DNA of 64,000 nt. Source: Leptoclinus maculatus. Taxonomy: Eukaryota; Chordata; Actinopteri; Perciformes; Stichaeidae. The notes under the pieces were generated by a model. That model did not search any database. It was not told where the DNA came from and saw only the letters and a program-made list of their open reading frames with translations. Positions within the stretch are counted from its first letter, which is position 1; every line of letters begins with the position of its first letter. The translations under genes were made by a program, and so were the position numbers. Positions 20,396-33,790 of this stretch are shown here, piece by piece. The DNA lies in the NCBI GenBank assembly GCA_032191485.1, contig JAVDOI010000008.1, positions 3,239,799 to 3,303,798 of the forward strand. Direction: 5' to 3'.

Positions 20396-21751
20396 GACGG
20401 TGGTATGGAGGGTGTTATTATGTCCACTCTGTTGTTCAAGGGTTCGTGTTTTCTCAAAAGACGTTCAGGATTGTAACCTTCCATTAATTCGGGTGTAGAC
20501 GAAACGAGCAATTTGTGAAAACATCTGTCAACTTGTCTTCTAACGAGGCTTTTTAACCACCGGTTCCCCCAGTGGAGCTGCTGCACAGCACACGTTACAG
20601 AACCAGTGGTTCTGTCACGTGTAGACGTGATCCAAAACTAAACAAAACGCATGCTTTGCTCAGTCGACCTTTGATCTAAATTATCACTTTAAAGAATGTC
20701 CTCGGTTTCATTTCATGCCAACTTGCACAATGATTGTTGTTGACACAGCAACACGCCCAAAAACCTGAAGGTCCATTTTGAATGGAGGAACTCTGAATCG
20801 TCCGTAATGGAAACTTTGACATTCCTTTGATCAAACTAGCTTTAATTTCTCACTAAATGAGCTAACTTTACACAGACATATTATACAGATGGTGCGACAT
20901 CACGAGCATTAATAAGCAATCTAAACAACAATCCAAAGCTCTCTGCAGTAAAGAAATACAAATAGTCTTTCCCCTCTGGGCTGCTGCAGAGTAAAGGGTT
21001 AAGAGATGCACTGATGCAACGCAGGTAGGCCGTCATCAGCACTTGAGAATGTTGTCGGGGCAGTCTGGAGGCCTGGATCCAGTGCAACAGGCTCAGGCAG
21101 GAGACTGAAGTATTTCTGGACTGAGCTGGGTGGATGTGCAGCCCAGTGTGTTAACGCCACTTGCTCCCCCCCCCCCCCCCCCCCATTCCTTTTGAAACAA
21201 TTAATGACTGTGAAGCCCGACAGCCCGGTGCAGCAGCTGGCTTTCTAAAATAACTCTGTGAGGCAGAGATCTGCGCTGCTCACAGTGCCGGATCACCAAA
21301 CGTGCTCCTCTGACCGCATAAATATCCGCTCCGCTTAGATGTGGTGATAGTGACCTTGATGTGGGGGTTTTGATGCTGTGTCTCAGGGGGACTGTTGTGT
21401 TTGAAGAAAGAAAACTACACGTCATTAGCGTTAATTTTCACATTTTTATGACTCGAGCTACTGCAGAATGTAACTAAACGTTTTGAGGCTTTTTTACTAC
21501 GACTTCATCGGATAGTTAAAAGCAGGCAGGGGGGGGGGCATGAGTGAGGAAGATGACACCGAAGTGTCCTGGCTGGATATTTGACTCCCAGAATGCCCCA
21601 CTTCTTTTGTCAGAAGTTGATGAGTCATGTTTTGGGAAGCCCGGTGCCTCTTCCCAACTTGTTTGCTAAGGAAGGAAAGTCAAAGGGCAAAGGCCCGTTC
21701 ACACTTTTCCAGATTCTACTTCCTTTTTCTCAGAAAACCACGTCAGCTCTC

Positions 21752-21753
<2 letters not shown>

Positions 21754-21796
<43 letters not shown>
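21754..21796 (+). repeat. (GT)n microsatellite
   Basis: About 21 GT units, uninterrupted. Confidence 0.95.
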
Positions 21797-21800
<4 letters not shown>

Positions 21801-24800
21801 CAATTAATATGTCATTTCCTGCTTCGCCTTGTTTGTACTTCAGGCCACTTCTTTTGATCTGCTGAGGCCCTCGCCGGGGGATTTGCTGTTTATTGGCTCT
21901 GTAAATCAAAAACGCATGTTACCTGTCTTTTGCTGACTCAGTTTTTAATGTCTAAAACAATAAGGAGAGAGTAAAACAACCCAAATCACGTTTCTTGCAT
22001 GCAGAAAGAGCTCCCTCGTGTTCAATCCTCGTTCTCAGCCTTTTAGCCTCGTTCTTGTAAAAGTCTTGATTTTCGGGTGAATAAATCTCTAGTCCGGGGG
22101 CCGTGCATTAACCCGTTCACCTCGGATGGTGCGCTTGGCACGAAGTAAAAGCTCACTGCAGTGTCCTCCGTGTCTTATTTGGAGGAGCTCATCCATGAAT
22201 TCCTTCCCATTACTGCTATTACAGTGTGCTGCACTGGAGACGCGCCTGAGGCAGGATCAGGTTTGACAGTTTACTTTCCAGGTTGGGCGGCACACACACA
22301 CACACACACACACACGGCTGAATACTGTACAAAATGTTCTACCTCGTGGGTTTGTTGGGAACACGCGTAGAGCAATGACGTCCCTCTGCAGCATGTGACG
22401 GAGCCGAGAGGAGCCGCTGGTTCCAGAGGGAATTCTCTCCGCTCTGTAAATTCCTTTAATGATATCCTCCGTGATCGTCAACATAGACACACCCTCGAAG
22501 CACTCTCAGCATACTGTAACACACGCTATCAAGGAGTCTCATGGATAAGGTTTGCATGACTCTGAAGCTTCCCCAGTGGTGTTCCTTATGTATTCAAATA
22601 TATACATCAGAACAGTTTTGGTAAGAGTACGTATGTTCTTGCATCAAAATGCTATTTTCCCAAGCTATTCTAAAAACTTCCCCCCATATGACCTGACGTA
22701 GGTCTCTGCAGGATTAAATTCTACATGTATTTACACATTATATCCTCGGTACTGGCACGGAAGTTAAGCAACATACTGCTTTTGAGGCCTCGTTAGTTCG
22801 GATCCAGACCGATGTCTGTTCTTGTGAGTGGAGTCTGGTGGCTTTGAGGAACCGAAGCCGTGATGTCACCGTTTCAGTTCCTCTTCGGGGAAAAAGGCCG
22901 TTCGATGGCAACATAAAGCGGTGATCATATTCTACATGCAGCGTACAGATGGACTTCCTCTTTGAGGGCCACGGCTTTTACAGTACTTTTTGTCAATGTC
23001 AACATGTTTTGGTGCATCAACCAGGAGAACCTCATGTTCATACATGTCTTGGAAGCTAATGACTGAACCCTGGATGCCCCAAATAACAACTCGCGCTTTA
23101 AATCCAAGGCACTCCTTCAATACACGCTCAAGCACCCAAAGTGACACCAGTATGAATAAATTAATCGGTAGGAAAAGCTTGGATTTCAAAGGCAAGAACT
23201 TTATGCAAGCAGTGTGTGTGTGGAGACAGTAGGTCAGACTCGTACTCTGACACGGAATACTTTAATATATTGTATTTTCTATGTTTGCCAGGAGTTAGAA
23301 AGCACAGATGTAATGTTGGGAACTGCAACTAATTGTGAAGTAGAAGTCGAAGAATGTTGATATCCGCGTCTCACAGGTAGCTAAAGTATCCGTTGTTCCC
23401 TAAGGCTTACCCCAGACAAGCTAAATCTGTCCATATTTAAAGATAAACGAGTACCAATAGTGCACTGGATTTGAATACATTTGTGTTAGCATGAGTTTTA
23501 GCCACAAAGGTGTCAAAGCTAGAGCCGTAGTTGTTGCTGAAATAATTTGCTTTTCATTAAAGGATCACAATGAGCAAAGAAAGCATGGAGGGACTGTGGC
23601 GCTCCATGAGATGCATTGAAGTGTAAATGATCCTCGCCGAGGTTAAAATAAGTAAGTGCATGCATGTGGGTTTGTATGTGTAAATGCCTGTTCCTGACCT
23701 TGAACCCTGGGCTACTCTGTTAACACTCACACGCATGCTCAGACGCAAGACTTCTCGGAAATATTCCTTTGAAATGTTAAAGGCATGTTCTGGTGTAAAA
23801 GGGAGGTATATTTAAAAAGGAACACCATAAAGCTCTTTTTACTGCATGGCTCATGACACACTAATGTGTCAAACTGCACTTTCCCCATAAATCCACCTCC
23901 AGAGGGTTCTCCCATTCTGCTTGAGTTTGGAGATGAATCCCATTGTGTACTTTAAAAGAAGACATCGCAGTACATGCATACTCCTGGCCTGTTTATTATG
24001 CAAGGTTATCGTGACGGGATTCATTTCTCCTCCCCGAGTCTATAGAGGAGCGAGTGGCCTATTTACATGTGAATTCCTCCCTGTGGCCCTGCAGCCTCGC
24101 TCAAAGTACAGAACGGGGCCACCTGCAAGGGGAGAGGGAGGAGGAGGAGGAGGAGGGAGACGCTGTTTGAGGAGCTAGAGAAGTGCACTCCTGTTTTCTT
24201 TGGTGCAGAGAAGAGAAGCGTGGTTTCATTAATCCCTCAGGATCCATGGAGACAGAGAGAGTGAGCTGTGGCAACACCAACACAGGCACAAACCGACAGG
24301 CGTTTGTTGTTTTCCTCACCTGAATACTGATCCTCCATCAGCTGGTAGTGCTCAGTTGTGGAGTCTATTTACTCATAACTACTGTATCATTTTGAAACAT
24401 TCACATTTAGGATTGTGCCACATGAGGATATGAAATTGATTAAAACGTCTCCACACAGAGAGCGTTGGTATGCTGCTGCAGTGCACTTTCTATCAGTTGC
24501 AGTTCTGTGACTCCAGTGTTTCCTCTGCATACAGCAGTGCATGCTAAATGATTAGCGCCGCTGCTTTATAAGAAATCTCCCCAAACTCATTATCGCCGAC
24601 ACCTTTTAGTCTCTCCACTCATGGAGCGGAGGAGAGACGGGTGGAGTGAAGGAGACGTTGTCGGTACAAGTTACAAATAGGTTCCGTCTTGAACAACAAG
24701 CTAACATGCTGACGGATTCAGTGCTTTTGTGTTGAAACTATTCACTTCAAACAGATGATTCTGTTTTGCCCTCATTGGTCTCCATGAAGTTAGCTGGCAG

Positions 24801-25987
24801 TGATGTAATAAAGCCACGGTGTGTTTCATGTGGAGAGGCGGGATTTGAACTTCTCTCTAAAGCTTAAGGTGTTAAGGTGATACTTTACTTTACTTGAAAC
24901 AAACTCGTTCGTTCGATGTGTCGTCCAACTAAATAGGAAGTCTTTATAGCGGTTCTGAGCGTCCCAAACTCAACGGTCGGGTGGAACGATGGCCGTCACA
25001 GAGAGGATCGGGCAACAGCAGTTGTTCAAATAGGTAATCCAAGGTATTCATAGTCGGACATATGATTTCTTTATACTGCACAGAAGTCACAGGGAGGAGG
25101 TTGGAAGGGTTTGGGGGGCTGCATAAGCATATGAAGTACTGATCTTTACCTTACGGTCATGGACCTTCTTCTTCTCCATAAGCTCTCCATGAAGACTGTT
25201 GGGTTGTGTGAGTCATACTGTTGCACAATCATGCTTCATTTCTTTTTGTCTGCAAAGCCCAGTCTATGTAAGATAAAGTGTTGCACTGACACTTTAATAC
25301 ACTTTCAATGTAAAACAAAATGACAAAACGCATGTTTGTGTCAAAGACAGGGTCAACTCTAATCTGCTTGAAATGTGAGACACTGTCTGCAGGATATTAT
25401 TGAATATTACAATTTGTAGCAACAAAGCACCAACATTTGATAAACTATACCGTTTGGCCTTCAAGCAAAACCCCAAATCTATCAGTTTCTTTGACAACCT
25501 GCAGAGCTAAATGTGGTGATATTCAGACTATTATCACTTGTGTGCTGCGACAGTGTTTCCCGCGATGGACGGGCGACGGAGCTCATGGGGTGACATTCCT
25601 CGGCTCAGCCTGTGTGAAAAGCCTCATTTTCGAGGTGATGATTGCTCTTTCACATCTCAGAGGACAGGGAGGGGGGATACAAAATCTGTATGTGCGCGGC
25701 GTCTGCGTGCACAAAATGATGGGCAAATTACTTTTTCATTCTCTCGGCCGTTTTGAACTTGAACTTTGGGCCGCGCAGTTATAACCCCCTCGACATCCAC
25801 AGCGCACCCATCACCCATCACCCATGTCCAGACACAACTCTGGTCCACAAAGGGCCGTGTCCCCTCCAGACTACCGTATTGTGAGGCACAAGCCTGTGAA
25901 ATCTGTCTTTGGTCTTGTTTGGGCATGAGGGATTATGGCGGGTTTAGGCTGCGGTCTCCAAAGCTTTATGTTCTCACACTGACTGAT

Positions 25988-26015
25988 GGGGGGGGGGGGG
26001 GGGGGGGGGGGGGGG
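25988..26015 (+). repeat. Poly-G run (28 G)
   Basis: Uninterrupted homopolymer, one of about a dozen long G or C runs in the window. Confidence 0.95.
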
Positions 26016-27294
26016 TCATGGAGAGCATTGGGCTCGGTGGAGTTTTCATCATTCAGCAGATGAGAGGCCCCGGCATAGTTGAAAGATGTAGGATCCTTGA
26101 TTCAGAGCGTTGTGCAACCAGCAGGTTTATTCAAAAATAAATTAAATAACACAATTTGCAGCAAAATCCATGATGAAATGTCACCATAGTCTCTTCATCG
26201 GTGCATCAGCTGCAGATTGATACACTCGTCGGAGGCCTTCGAGGGAATAAAGACCCAGGACGGTTGTTTTTCGTCTAGACGCTCTGTCTTCATGTGTGAG
26301 AATTGAAATTCAAATCAGATACTGTCTGGGATTCACCTAAACGCCTCTCAGCAGCGCCGGCCCCCCCGAAAATGAATTCCCCAACCCAGAAAAGAGACGT
26401 CTCCGCCAGGGGTTCACGCCGAGGTCGCGCTCATGTCTTCTCTCTTTAGATATTTTAATTGCACGTCTGCCTCACGAGATAGCGTACAGTCAGGAGGGGG
26501 AGAGACATGCAGACGTGGGATTCAAACATGTTATAAGCACACAGCCGTGTCTTCTGAGTCACTTTCTTTTTGTTTGTGTGTTCAGTACTTATTAATAACT
26601 ACCAGCTAGTTTCACCATTAAAATAAAACATCTAAAGACAAGATGTTACATAACTTCTAAACGCTCATATTAACACGATAGCGGTATTTAGTCAGTTGAT
26701 TCAGCTGGGCCTACAGTTGTTTAGCTAACGGTATCGGCTAATTCACTTTGTGTGGCGCAAACGGTTTTAATCTGAATTTGAGGTTATGAGCAGCACCAGG
26801 ATTCAAACATTTAGTCCAATGCTATGAGTTTGATAAGGTTTCCTGTCCTCTCCTCTTGAACCTTCAGGGACACCAACTATAGCTGCTCTCACTGACCCAC
26901 TTCACATTACCTCTAAATCGAATTGTTCTCATTGGAATCACATCGCACTCGTAAATCTAATCGGCGCTGACGCCGAAACAACACCATTTCATTCCAACCT
27001 CTGAATGAGAGGCGTTGAATGTCTCTTAACTGGTGTGTTGCTTATTTCCTCTCCTCTGGTTTAATGGCGCTAGACGCCGCTGACCTCCTCTCGCTGTAAA
27101 CAGCACGACTCCCCTGATATTGGCAATAACACTGACGGAGTTTTTTTAACACAGCCACAACATGAGGAGTCTCAGCTTGGAGTTCATTAACTGCGAAGAA
27201 AAGAGAGGCTGAATAATGAACTGGGATGATGAAGGGGCGGGGCGGGGCGGGGGGTTATATTGATGTCCTCGATGATTAACACCCTTGACTCGCT

Positions 27295-27540
27295 GGTCAG
27301 AGTTTCCCAATCTGCCTTGATTTCCATGGCAATCAGAGGTAGCCTCTCACCGCAGGAGCCTGTAGCTTGATGAAGCTGAAGCTTTCTGCCTGGTTACACT
27401 GAGTAGAGATATGTTGATGGACCCCTCTGCCCCACAGCGGAGCAGAAGATTCAGATAACTAGGGATTGATTGGGTCTGGATCTGTGTGCAGGCATGACCC
27501 TTTATCTGCATCAGAGTCTCTGGGGGTGCCTGGTGGGTAC
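27295..27540. promoter_or_regulatory. Candidate conserved non-coding element
   Basis: A complex, non-repetitive block of about 250 bp with no open frame. It contains words such as ccttgatttccatggcaatc and gaagattcagataactaggg. Composition and position in a gene desert beside a signalling gene fit a regulatory element. This is an inference only. Confidence 0.3.
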
Positions 27541-28874
27541 GCGTCTCACCTCTGAAGGTGGAGAGGCTGCACTTTGTCTTGTCACGAACTTGTGGCCAAG
27601 ATTAGGCCATTATCTTTAAAAAAAAAAGTTACCTTTTGAGTCCATCGGAAGTCTTATCAGCCGTCTCCTGCTGTGTGGAGCGGAACCTTCACGGCTGCAG
27701 GTTTTCTATGAGAACCAGACTCCCAAACTCCTACACGGTGTAAAACCCTCGGGGGAGGGGAACGAGGGGGCAGGGGTGGACTGGGTTACGTCCCCTTAGC
27801 CCTCACAGAGCCATAAATCAAAGATAAATTAAAGTCAGGCTCCCCCCAGCACATACGGGGCCCCCTCAGCAACAGCACTTTACTGAACCAGGACTGGGTT
27901 GCACAAGCTATTTGTGAATCCATAAGTGCTCAGTAACTATCACTGTAGCTACTGAAAACTGTAAGTATAGACGTCCCTAATGTGTAATCTGTTGCAAGGA
28001 AGTATAAAGACTGTTGGAATAAAGACATGTTCCAGTTCTGGAAAGAACACCATTATGTGCAATAGTATTTGATTTTCTCACTAAAAGTACCTTTCATGGA
28101 GTAGAAAGCCGAGTACCTACAGTGGTTGTGCATCTAGGTAGCTATGCTCTGCAACAATTCAGCAACAACTGATCGTTAAAGTACAGAACGAACTCCCCTT
28201 TCTTCAGTCCGTCTGACATGGCAGTAAACTCACCGTGCATTAGCCCTCGCTGTCACCGAGCCAGCGCTAAGCCTCTTATCACTTTCTCTCCCACAGTGCT
28301 CTTTTGTTCGCGTTACTCTCGGTTAAACCTTGCATGTCCGATTTTTGGATTAATTTCCCTGCTTGAAGGGAATACAATCTTAACATGTAAAAAAAAAAAA
28401 GGGCCTTTGGGAATACCGTCTACGAAGTATGATGAATATAATATGCTCTCACGTTGGAGTCATTTAACATCATTAATTAATATGACAGATGATTGGAGTT
28501 TTCTTGCTTAGAGTGTTGCGGTGCAGCTTTTAAACTGATCCGTTAAACTGTGACCACTAAGTGAGTCTGTTGCTTTAGCTGAAGGGTCGTCCTCCAACGT
28601 TCATCTGATCTCCTTATTAAAGACAGTTAAAGTCATCTTCTATTATCACACGTAATTAGCTCTGTCCTTCATGAAACCATCAACAACCATAATGAGTTCA
28701 TATTCAGAGTCTGTGATCATCTTACGGAGCTAACGGAAAAAATACTTTGCCTGATGACAAATAGTTCAAATGGTGGTTGATGTTTGCAGGATTATGTTCC
28801 CATGCAGCTTAACATGCGTTCTTAATGTTGTTTGGAGGGAAACATATTCTCTCAGTTGCACAGTTTTAAACATG

Positions 28875-28965
28875 TGATTAACGTTGTGAACTGGAAACAA
28901 AACGCTGCTCGTGTTTAGGCAACAAAACAAGACTTGAAATACGTTGTTTTTTCACGTTATGTAAA
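28875..28965 (+). repeat. Dispersed 'TTTAGGCAACAAAAC' repeat fragment
   Basis: Contains cgtgtttaggcaacaaaaca followed by acttgaaatacgttg. These are words of a common fish repeat, also seen near 45255-45345 and, reversed, at 54885-54985. Confidence 0.45.
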
Positions 28966-29982
28966 TTTAAATTGGACCTTTTTGTACTAAAAATCTTACT
29001 ACGTTCAGAGTTAAATCAACAGTTTGAACGCTACAAAGCCAGTATTCACTGCAGCGGTGTATTGATTGTGCTTCATCGCTCAGGTATTCACAGGTCACCT
29101 CCACGCAAACTCTGCAAACCAGTTTGTCACCTCTGTCTGCATTTAAAGACACATTTCCTCCCAGATTTAATCCTTTCTTTTGTTCTCTGTTTAGAAACAA
29201 TGTCTCCCTTTGTAGGGGATCAGAGTACTCTCAGGGTTTTGTTTCCACATTTAAATTCATCCAGCAAACATGTTTAAATTTACATCCACAAATCTACATT
29301 TAGATGAATGATGATGATAGTTTATGGTAATACTAATTAATAGTAATGTGTTTTTATTCTACAATGCAAAATGGAAAACGAAACACCAACAGCCATCTTT
29401 AATAAATAAGCATCATCACTAATTAAAGCCTCATCAATATTCAACAAAATTTGACTCCCAGCACAAAAATTAACATTGTTTCTCCAACATGTCTGTAACA
29501 AAGGAATGAACGTCTAAATGAAAGTTTATAAGTCGTCTTTTTAAAGCTAACCATTTTGAAGACGGATCAAAGTCAACGCTGATGTCTGATGTGTTTAAAT
29601 ATATTCTGAGAAACCGTAAACCAACCAAAAATCCCTTTGAGCTCTACTTGAGTTGCAGAAACGAGAGCAGACCGATAAAGTCTCTCTATCTTTTTTTTTG
29701 CAATGTGAGCTGAAACCTGAGACAAGAGTCCCAAAGCCAGATCTAAGCTCAGGAGACTGGAGCCTCATTAGCAATCTCTCTTTGGGGCCATGAATAAAAA
29801 TACACAAAGTAGCTTTGTCTTTGGGCAGCGTTTGATATGCTGCAGCGGGGCCCCTGAGCGGGCCCCTGAGCTCAGAGACACAGCGAGGACTGAAAGCAGA
29901 CACTTCAAAAGTAGCCAGTGTCCACCTCCACCTGAGGACAGGTGATGCCTTGTGCAGCATGAGGAGCAATCAGTCTGTGGCG

Positions 29983-30005
29983 CCCCCCCCCCCCCCCCCC
30001 CCCCC
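29983..30005 (+). repeat. Poly-C run followed by A run
   Basis: Twenty-three C followed by nine A. An abrupt homopolymer junction. Confidence 0.9.
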
Positions 30006-30855
30006 AAAAAAAATCACTACGTTGAGTACCCTCATGAGCATCTGAAGCTATGACACCCTTTATTTTAAAAATCTCATTTTGTTTAATGGCACGAGACCAA
30101 AGCTTTTTATTTACATGTCAAACATGCTTCAGGAAGTTCACTCTGGGAATTCAGGGGAAGTTTTTTTTCTTTCCTCCAGCTGTGTTTTCAGCGTGTTGCA
30201 TGTTGACTTTGGAAAAACTTGAATGGAAGGAAAAGTGAATGACGCAGAAACAGGAAGTTGAAGAAGAAGAGGGGAAAAAAGCAGCCTGTTCAGTGATGAT
30301 GATGGATTACAGATATGTTTTGCAGCACTATTGCTAATTTACTGCGCTGTTATTTTAACATAAACCCCGCCTGACTGGATCGTGAGTCAAAGAAGGTCTG
30401 TTGTTGTGAACATTGTTGTTTCAACCAAAACTTTATTTATACAGCACTTTTATACAGCACTGCAATGAGGCAAATAAACTCAGACAATTAAAATAATACA
30501 TAAATAAATTGGAATAAAATACCCAATAATAATATAAAAAATCTATAAATATAATAATATAAGATGGGAAATAAAACTGTATTGATGAAAAGCTTTGTTA
30601 GAAGTGATTACAAAAATGTCACTGATTTTGCAAATGGCAACAAAAAGATATTTCTTTGGTCAATGTGAACAACGTTAAGCACTTTTTCTAGCAACCGCAA
30701 CAGCAACTTCCGTTTACAACTGAAGAATAGCATCGGCAGGACGGATATGTCACTCGCTAGTGACTGGTTAGGACCGAACAAAAATAACCTCCTTCTAAAT
30801 GAGAAGTGGCAAACTAATGAATGAAGACCAGATTGTGATGAATGAATAAGGAATG

Positions 30856-31163
30856 ACAGTCTGATCATCAGGTTATGACAGTCTGATCATCAGGTTATGA
30901 AGGTCTGATCATCAGGTTATGACAGTCTGATCATCAGGTTATGACAGTCTGATCATCAGGTTATGACAGTCTGATCATCAGGTTATGACAGTCTGATCAT
31001 CAGGTTATGACAGTCTGATCATCAGGTTATGAAGGTCTGATCATCAGGTTATGACAGTCTGATCATCAGGTTATGACAGTCTGATCATCAGGTTATGACA
31101 GTCTGATCATCAGGTTATGACAGTCTGATCATCAGGTTATGAAGGTCTGATCATCAGGTTATG
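30856..31163 (+). repeat. 22-bp minisatellite, exactly 14 units
   Basis: The unit is acagtctgatcatcaggtta plus tg. The array is 308 bp, exactly 14 x 22, with no indels. The only variation I see is acag versus aagg at the start of units 3, 9 and 14. Each unit contains the palindrome TGATCA. The near-perfect identity points to recent amplification. Confidence 0.95.
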
Positions 31164-31859
31164 CCAGAGAAAGATAACAGAGCCCTCTTCCTGTTTTATG
31201 TCTGGAAATGTTTCTATATATGAACCATGCCAGCGCTTTAAACTTTCTTTAGTAATGGGAATTTTATGATAAATTTATGATAAGATAATGCACAATGTAC
31301 TTTTGATGTAAAGCTGTGTGAATGGTTTAACTTCAGAGCCAGATGTTTGCATTCAATCACTCAAGCAAATGTGAATTTAACGGGGAATTAAATTGCATAC
31401 AATCTGTGCATGTTCTTGGGAATGTTGGGAGAAGAAAAACCACTGATCATATTTTAGAATAAAGACTTCCTATGAGTCTTATGAAAGAGAGTGAAACATG
31501 TCATATGTCATAAGTGATCGGCGCCTCGTGAACACAGAGAGGGAAGAATAAACATTGCAACAAAACAGAGCAGCCTGCGACAGTGTTCCTTGACGTCTGG
31601 ATATCGTTCTACCAGTTCAGCAGCTTTAAGCACAATGGGCTCCCCCCCCCCCCCCACACACACACAGGGAACGGCGCCATGACGTACGTGTTTGGCTCGG
31701 TGACGACCTGTTCAACAGAGCAGGTGTATCCTTGTCCTGCAGGAAGTCTTCGCTGCAGGCCCTGCACACTCTGACGGACAAACACACGTGGGCGCAAGCA
31801 GGGAAAACAATCCCTCATCAGCTATTGTTCAACATCTGCATTTAAACCCTGAACTCAAC

Positions 31860-32250
31860 GGTGCTGCCAAGATAATTTCACGCAACATGTCATGGCATGA
31901 CACAGAATGTGACATTTTTAGGGCTTTCTCTGTATTGCCGCCCTTTAAAACCCAATCTGGGAATGCTGACAAAAAACAAATAATAAATCTCATCTGTTTT
32001 GATTCCGTTTGTCTCGTTGCATGTTGGCGTTTCTGTGAGTGGTGGGGGCCGATAAGGCTATTTTAAATCCAGAGTGAAGCCTTATATGACAACTACATTT
32101 ACGAGCTGACAGCACGTTTTGATTAAACACCCCCGAGGACAACTTGTGGACTGGCATGATAACCTGAAATATGATAAGAATGAACCTCCCCCGGAGGAAA
32201 TTCAGTCATTACTAGCAGCACCGAGGAGAGGAATAGGTTGTAAAAGACGG
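31860..32250. promoter_or_regulatory. Candidate conserved non-coding element
   Basis: Complex unique sequence with palindromic acatgtcatggcatgaca at about 31886 and homeodomain-like gattaaac at about 32121. No coding frame of note. Inferred from complexity and absence of repeats only. Confidence 0.3.
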
Positions 32251-32636
32251 AGCTAAAAAGGTAATAAAGGCTGTAAATGTCTCCAGGATACAAACATATT
32301 ACTTCCTGATGGCTACAGTGAAGAATAACATAGTGTATATTGGATTCCTTTTATGTTTACACAGTAAAGTACATTCACCCAAGGGCAGGTTTAAAGTGAG
32401 TATTTCAATGTCGGGAGGATTTCTACTTTTTTGTCCACTACGCCTGTATAGTATAGTTAGTGAGTTTGCTTTTCTTTTTTACATTCAACATGAATAAATC
32501 GCCACAATGTCAACATTTCGGATTATGACAATACAGTTCTGTATTTATTCATAGTTTTTTTAAAAGGCGATCATGCCCCTGCCTTTTGTCAACTGATCTG
32601 AACGCATTAAAATCTCCAAAATGAGGGATTCATCTT

Positions 32637-32900
32637 AAAGGTCCAGTGTGTAGGATTTAGTAGCATAGCTGTTAGGTTGCAGATTGCAGATGAAGACATA
32701 GTTATGAATATAACATTCCATATCCCAGTAGGTTATCTTTTGCAGGGTTTCTCGTATGACGATTTTCCGTTGCTTGCAAAGTGAGCGGAGTTGCAGCAGC
32801 ATCTCCCGCCTGTTAGCATCAGTTGCTGCAACATGCCTTCGTGGATGCTGCCGTTCTATTTCTGCAGTGAGAATGTGTGGGGTTTGTTTTGCTGCCATGC
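32637..32900 (+). repeat. Dispersed repeat of the 'GGTCCAGTGTGTAGGA' family
   Basis: Begins aaggtccagtgtgtaggatt and continues gttaggttgcagattgcaga. This is the start of the same abundant percomorph element whose other end appears reversed at 7905-8113. The right boundary is uncertain. Confidence 0.6.
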
Positions 32901-33589
32901 AGTTGCCCTCAGCTGTCCCATCACTCAGCAGGGGGGACGGCAGAGCTCCCCTCTACCCCCCCCCCCACACACTTTTTTCGCTCTCGGAGACAAACGCAGG
33001 CTAGACGAAGCAACTAGGTCAACCTCCGGCTATTAAACTCCCGTGTCCCTGTTGAGACAGCGGGACAAATGGGTCCTACTCCAACTCAGACACAAACAAA
33101 AGGCCTTCACATCCATCGGAGACCTCAGCCCCACTTGCATCCTAATGAGGCGAGAGTGGAGGGAAATCCACTCTCCCCTTTCAGTTGCTATGCTCGCTGA
33201 CCAGGAAACACAATGGGGTTACATGATTATATAATAGGATGGGGAGACATTTTAATCATGGCGACTCTGTTTTTAGTAGGTTGGTGCTCTCAGTTAGCCT
33301 GTTAGCAAACATGCGATACATGCACACACACACACACACACACACCAGTCGAATCAAATGAAGTTTCAGGAATTTGCATTTCATAATAGGGATGTCCCTT
33401 CCCTCCTGCTATACTGATTGATTGCAAGTGGTCTCCCCAAATGAAAGCCTGAATTATTCAAGCACAATATGGCAGGTCGGACTGTATTCATTTCCTGTTC
33501 AATCAGACAGTTTGATGGGTATTTAGCGACCACTGAATACATCAGTTAAGAGTAATGGGGAGCTATCTTTGAAGAGTATCCCACTAAGA

Positions 33590-33790
33590 GCAGACAGCTC
33601 TATCTTTAAGAGCAGAGGACAACATTAGACTTTCTGTACTTTTTTTTCCTCTGGGGACCATGAGGACCATGACAAAATGCCATGGCAATCCATCGACTCG
33701 TTGTTGAGATATTTCAGTCTGGACCAAAGTGATGGACGAACCAGCCATCAGTGGATCCAAGTAGGAGAACGAAAGCTGCGAAACATGAAG
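33590..33790 (+). repeat. Dispersed repeat with 'TTGTTGAGATATTTCAGTCT' core
   Basis: Contains cctctggggaccatgaggac, then atggcaatccatcgactcgt, then tgttgagatatttcagtctg and gaccaaagtgatggacgaac. I know this word order from a widespread fish interspersed repeat. The reading frames across it are artefacts. Confidence 0.65.

Larger units (their letters stand above)
20396..30855. other. Start of gene-poor region downstream of arl4a
   Basis: No exon with family-level similarity was recognised. It holds a poly-C run (21166-21184), GT (21754-21796) and CA (22291-22315) tracts, a GGA tract (24133-24158), a poly-G run (25988-26015), a poly-C run (29983-30005), and complex unique sequence such as 27295-27540. 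One minus-strand frame of 87 codons (22932-23195) is discussed under findings but not called. Confidence 0.5.

Noticed and set aside
31886..31905. Near-palindrome in acatgtcatggcatgaca as a possible transposon end or operator
   Set aside because: It is short, imperfect, single-copy and without target-site duplication. It is retained only as part of a candidate regulatory block.
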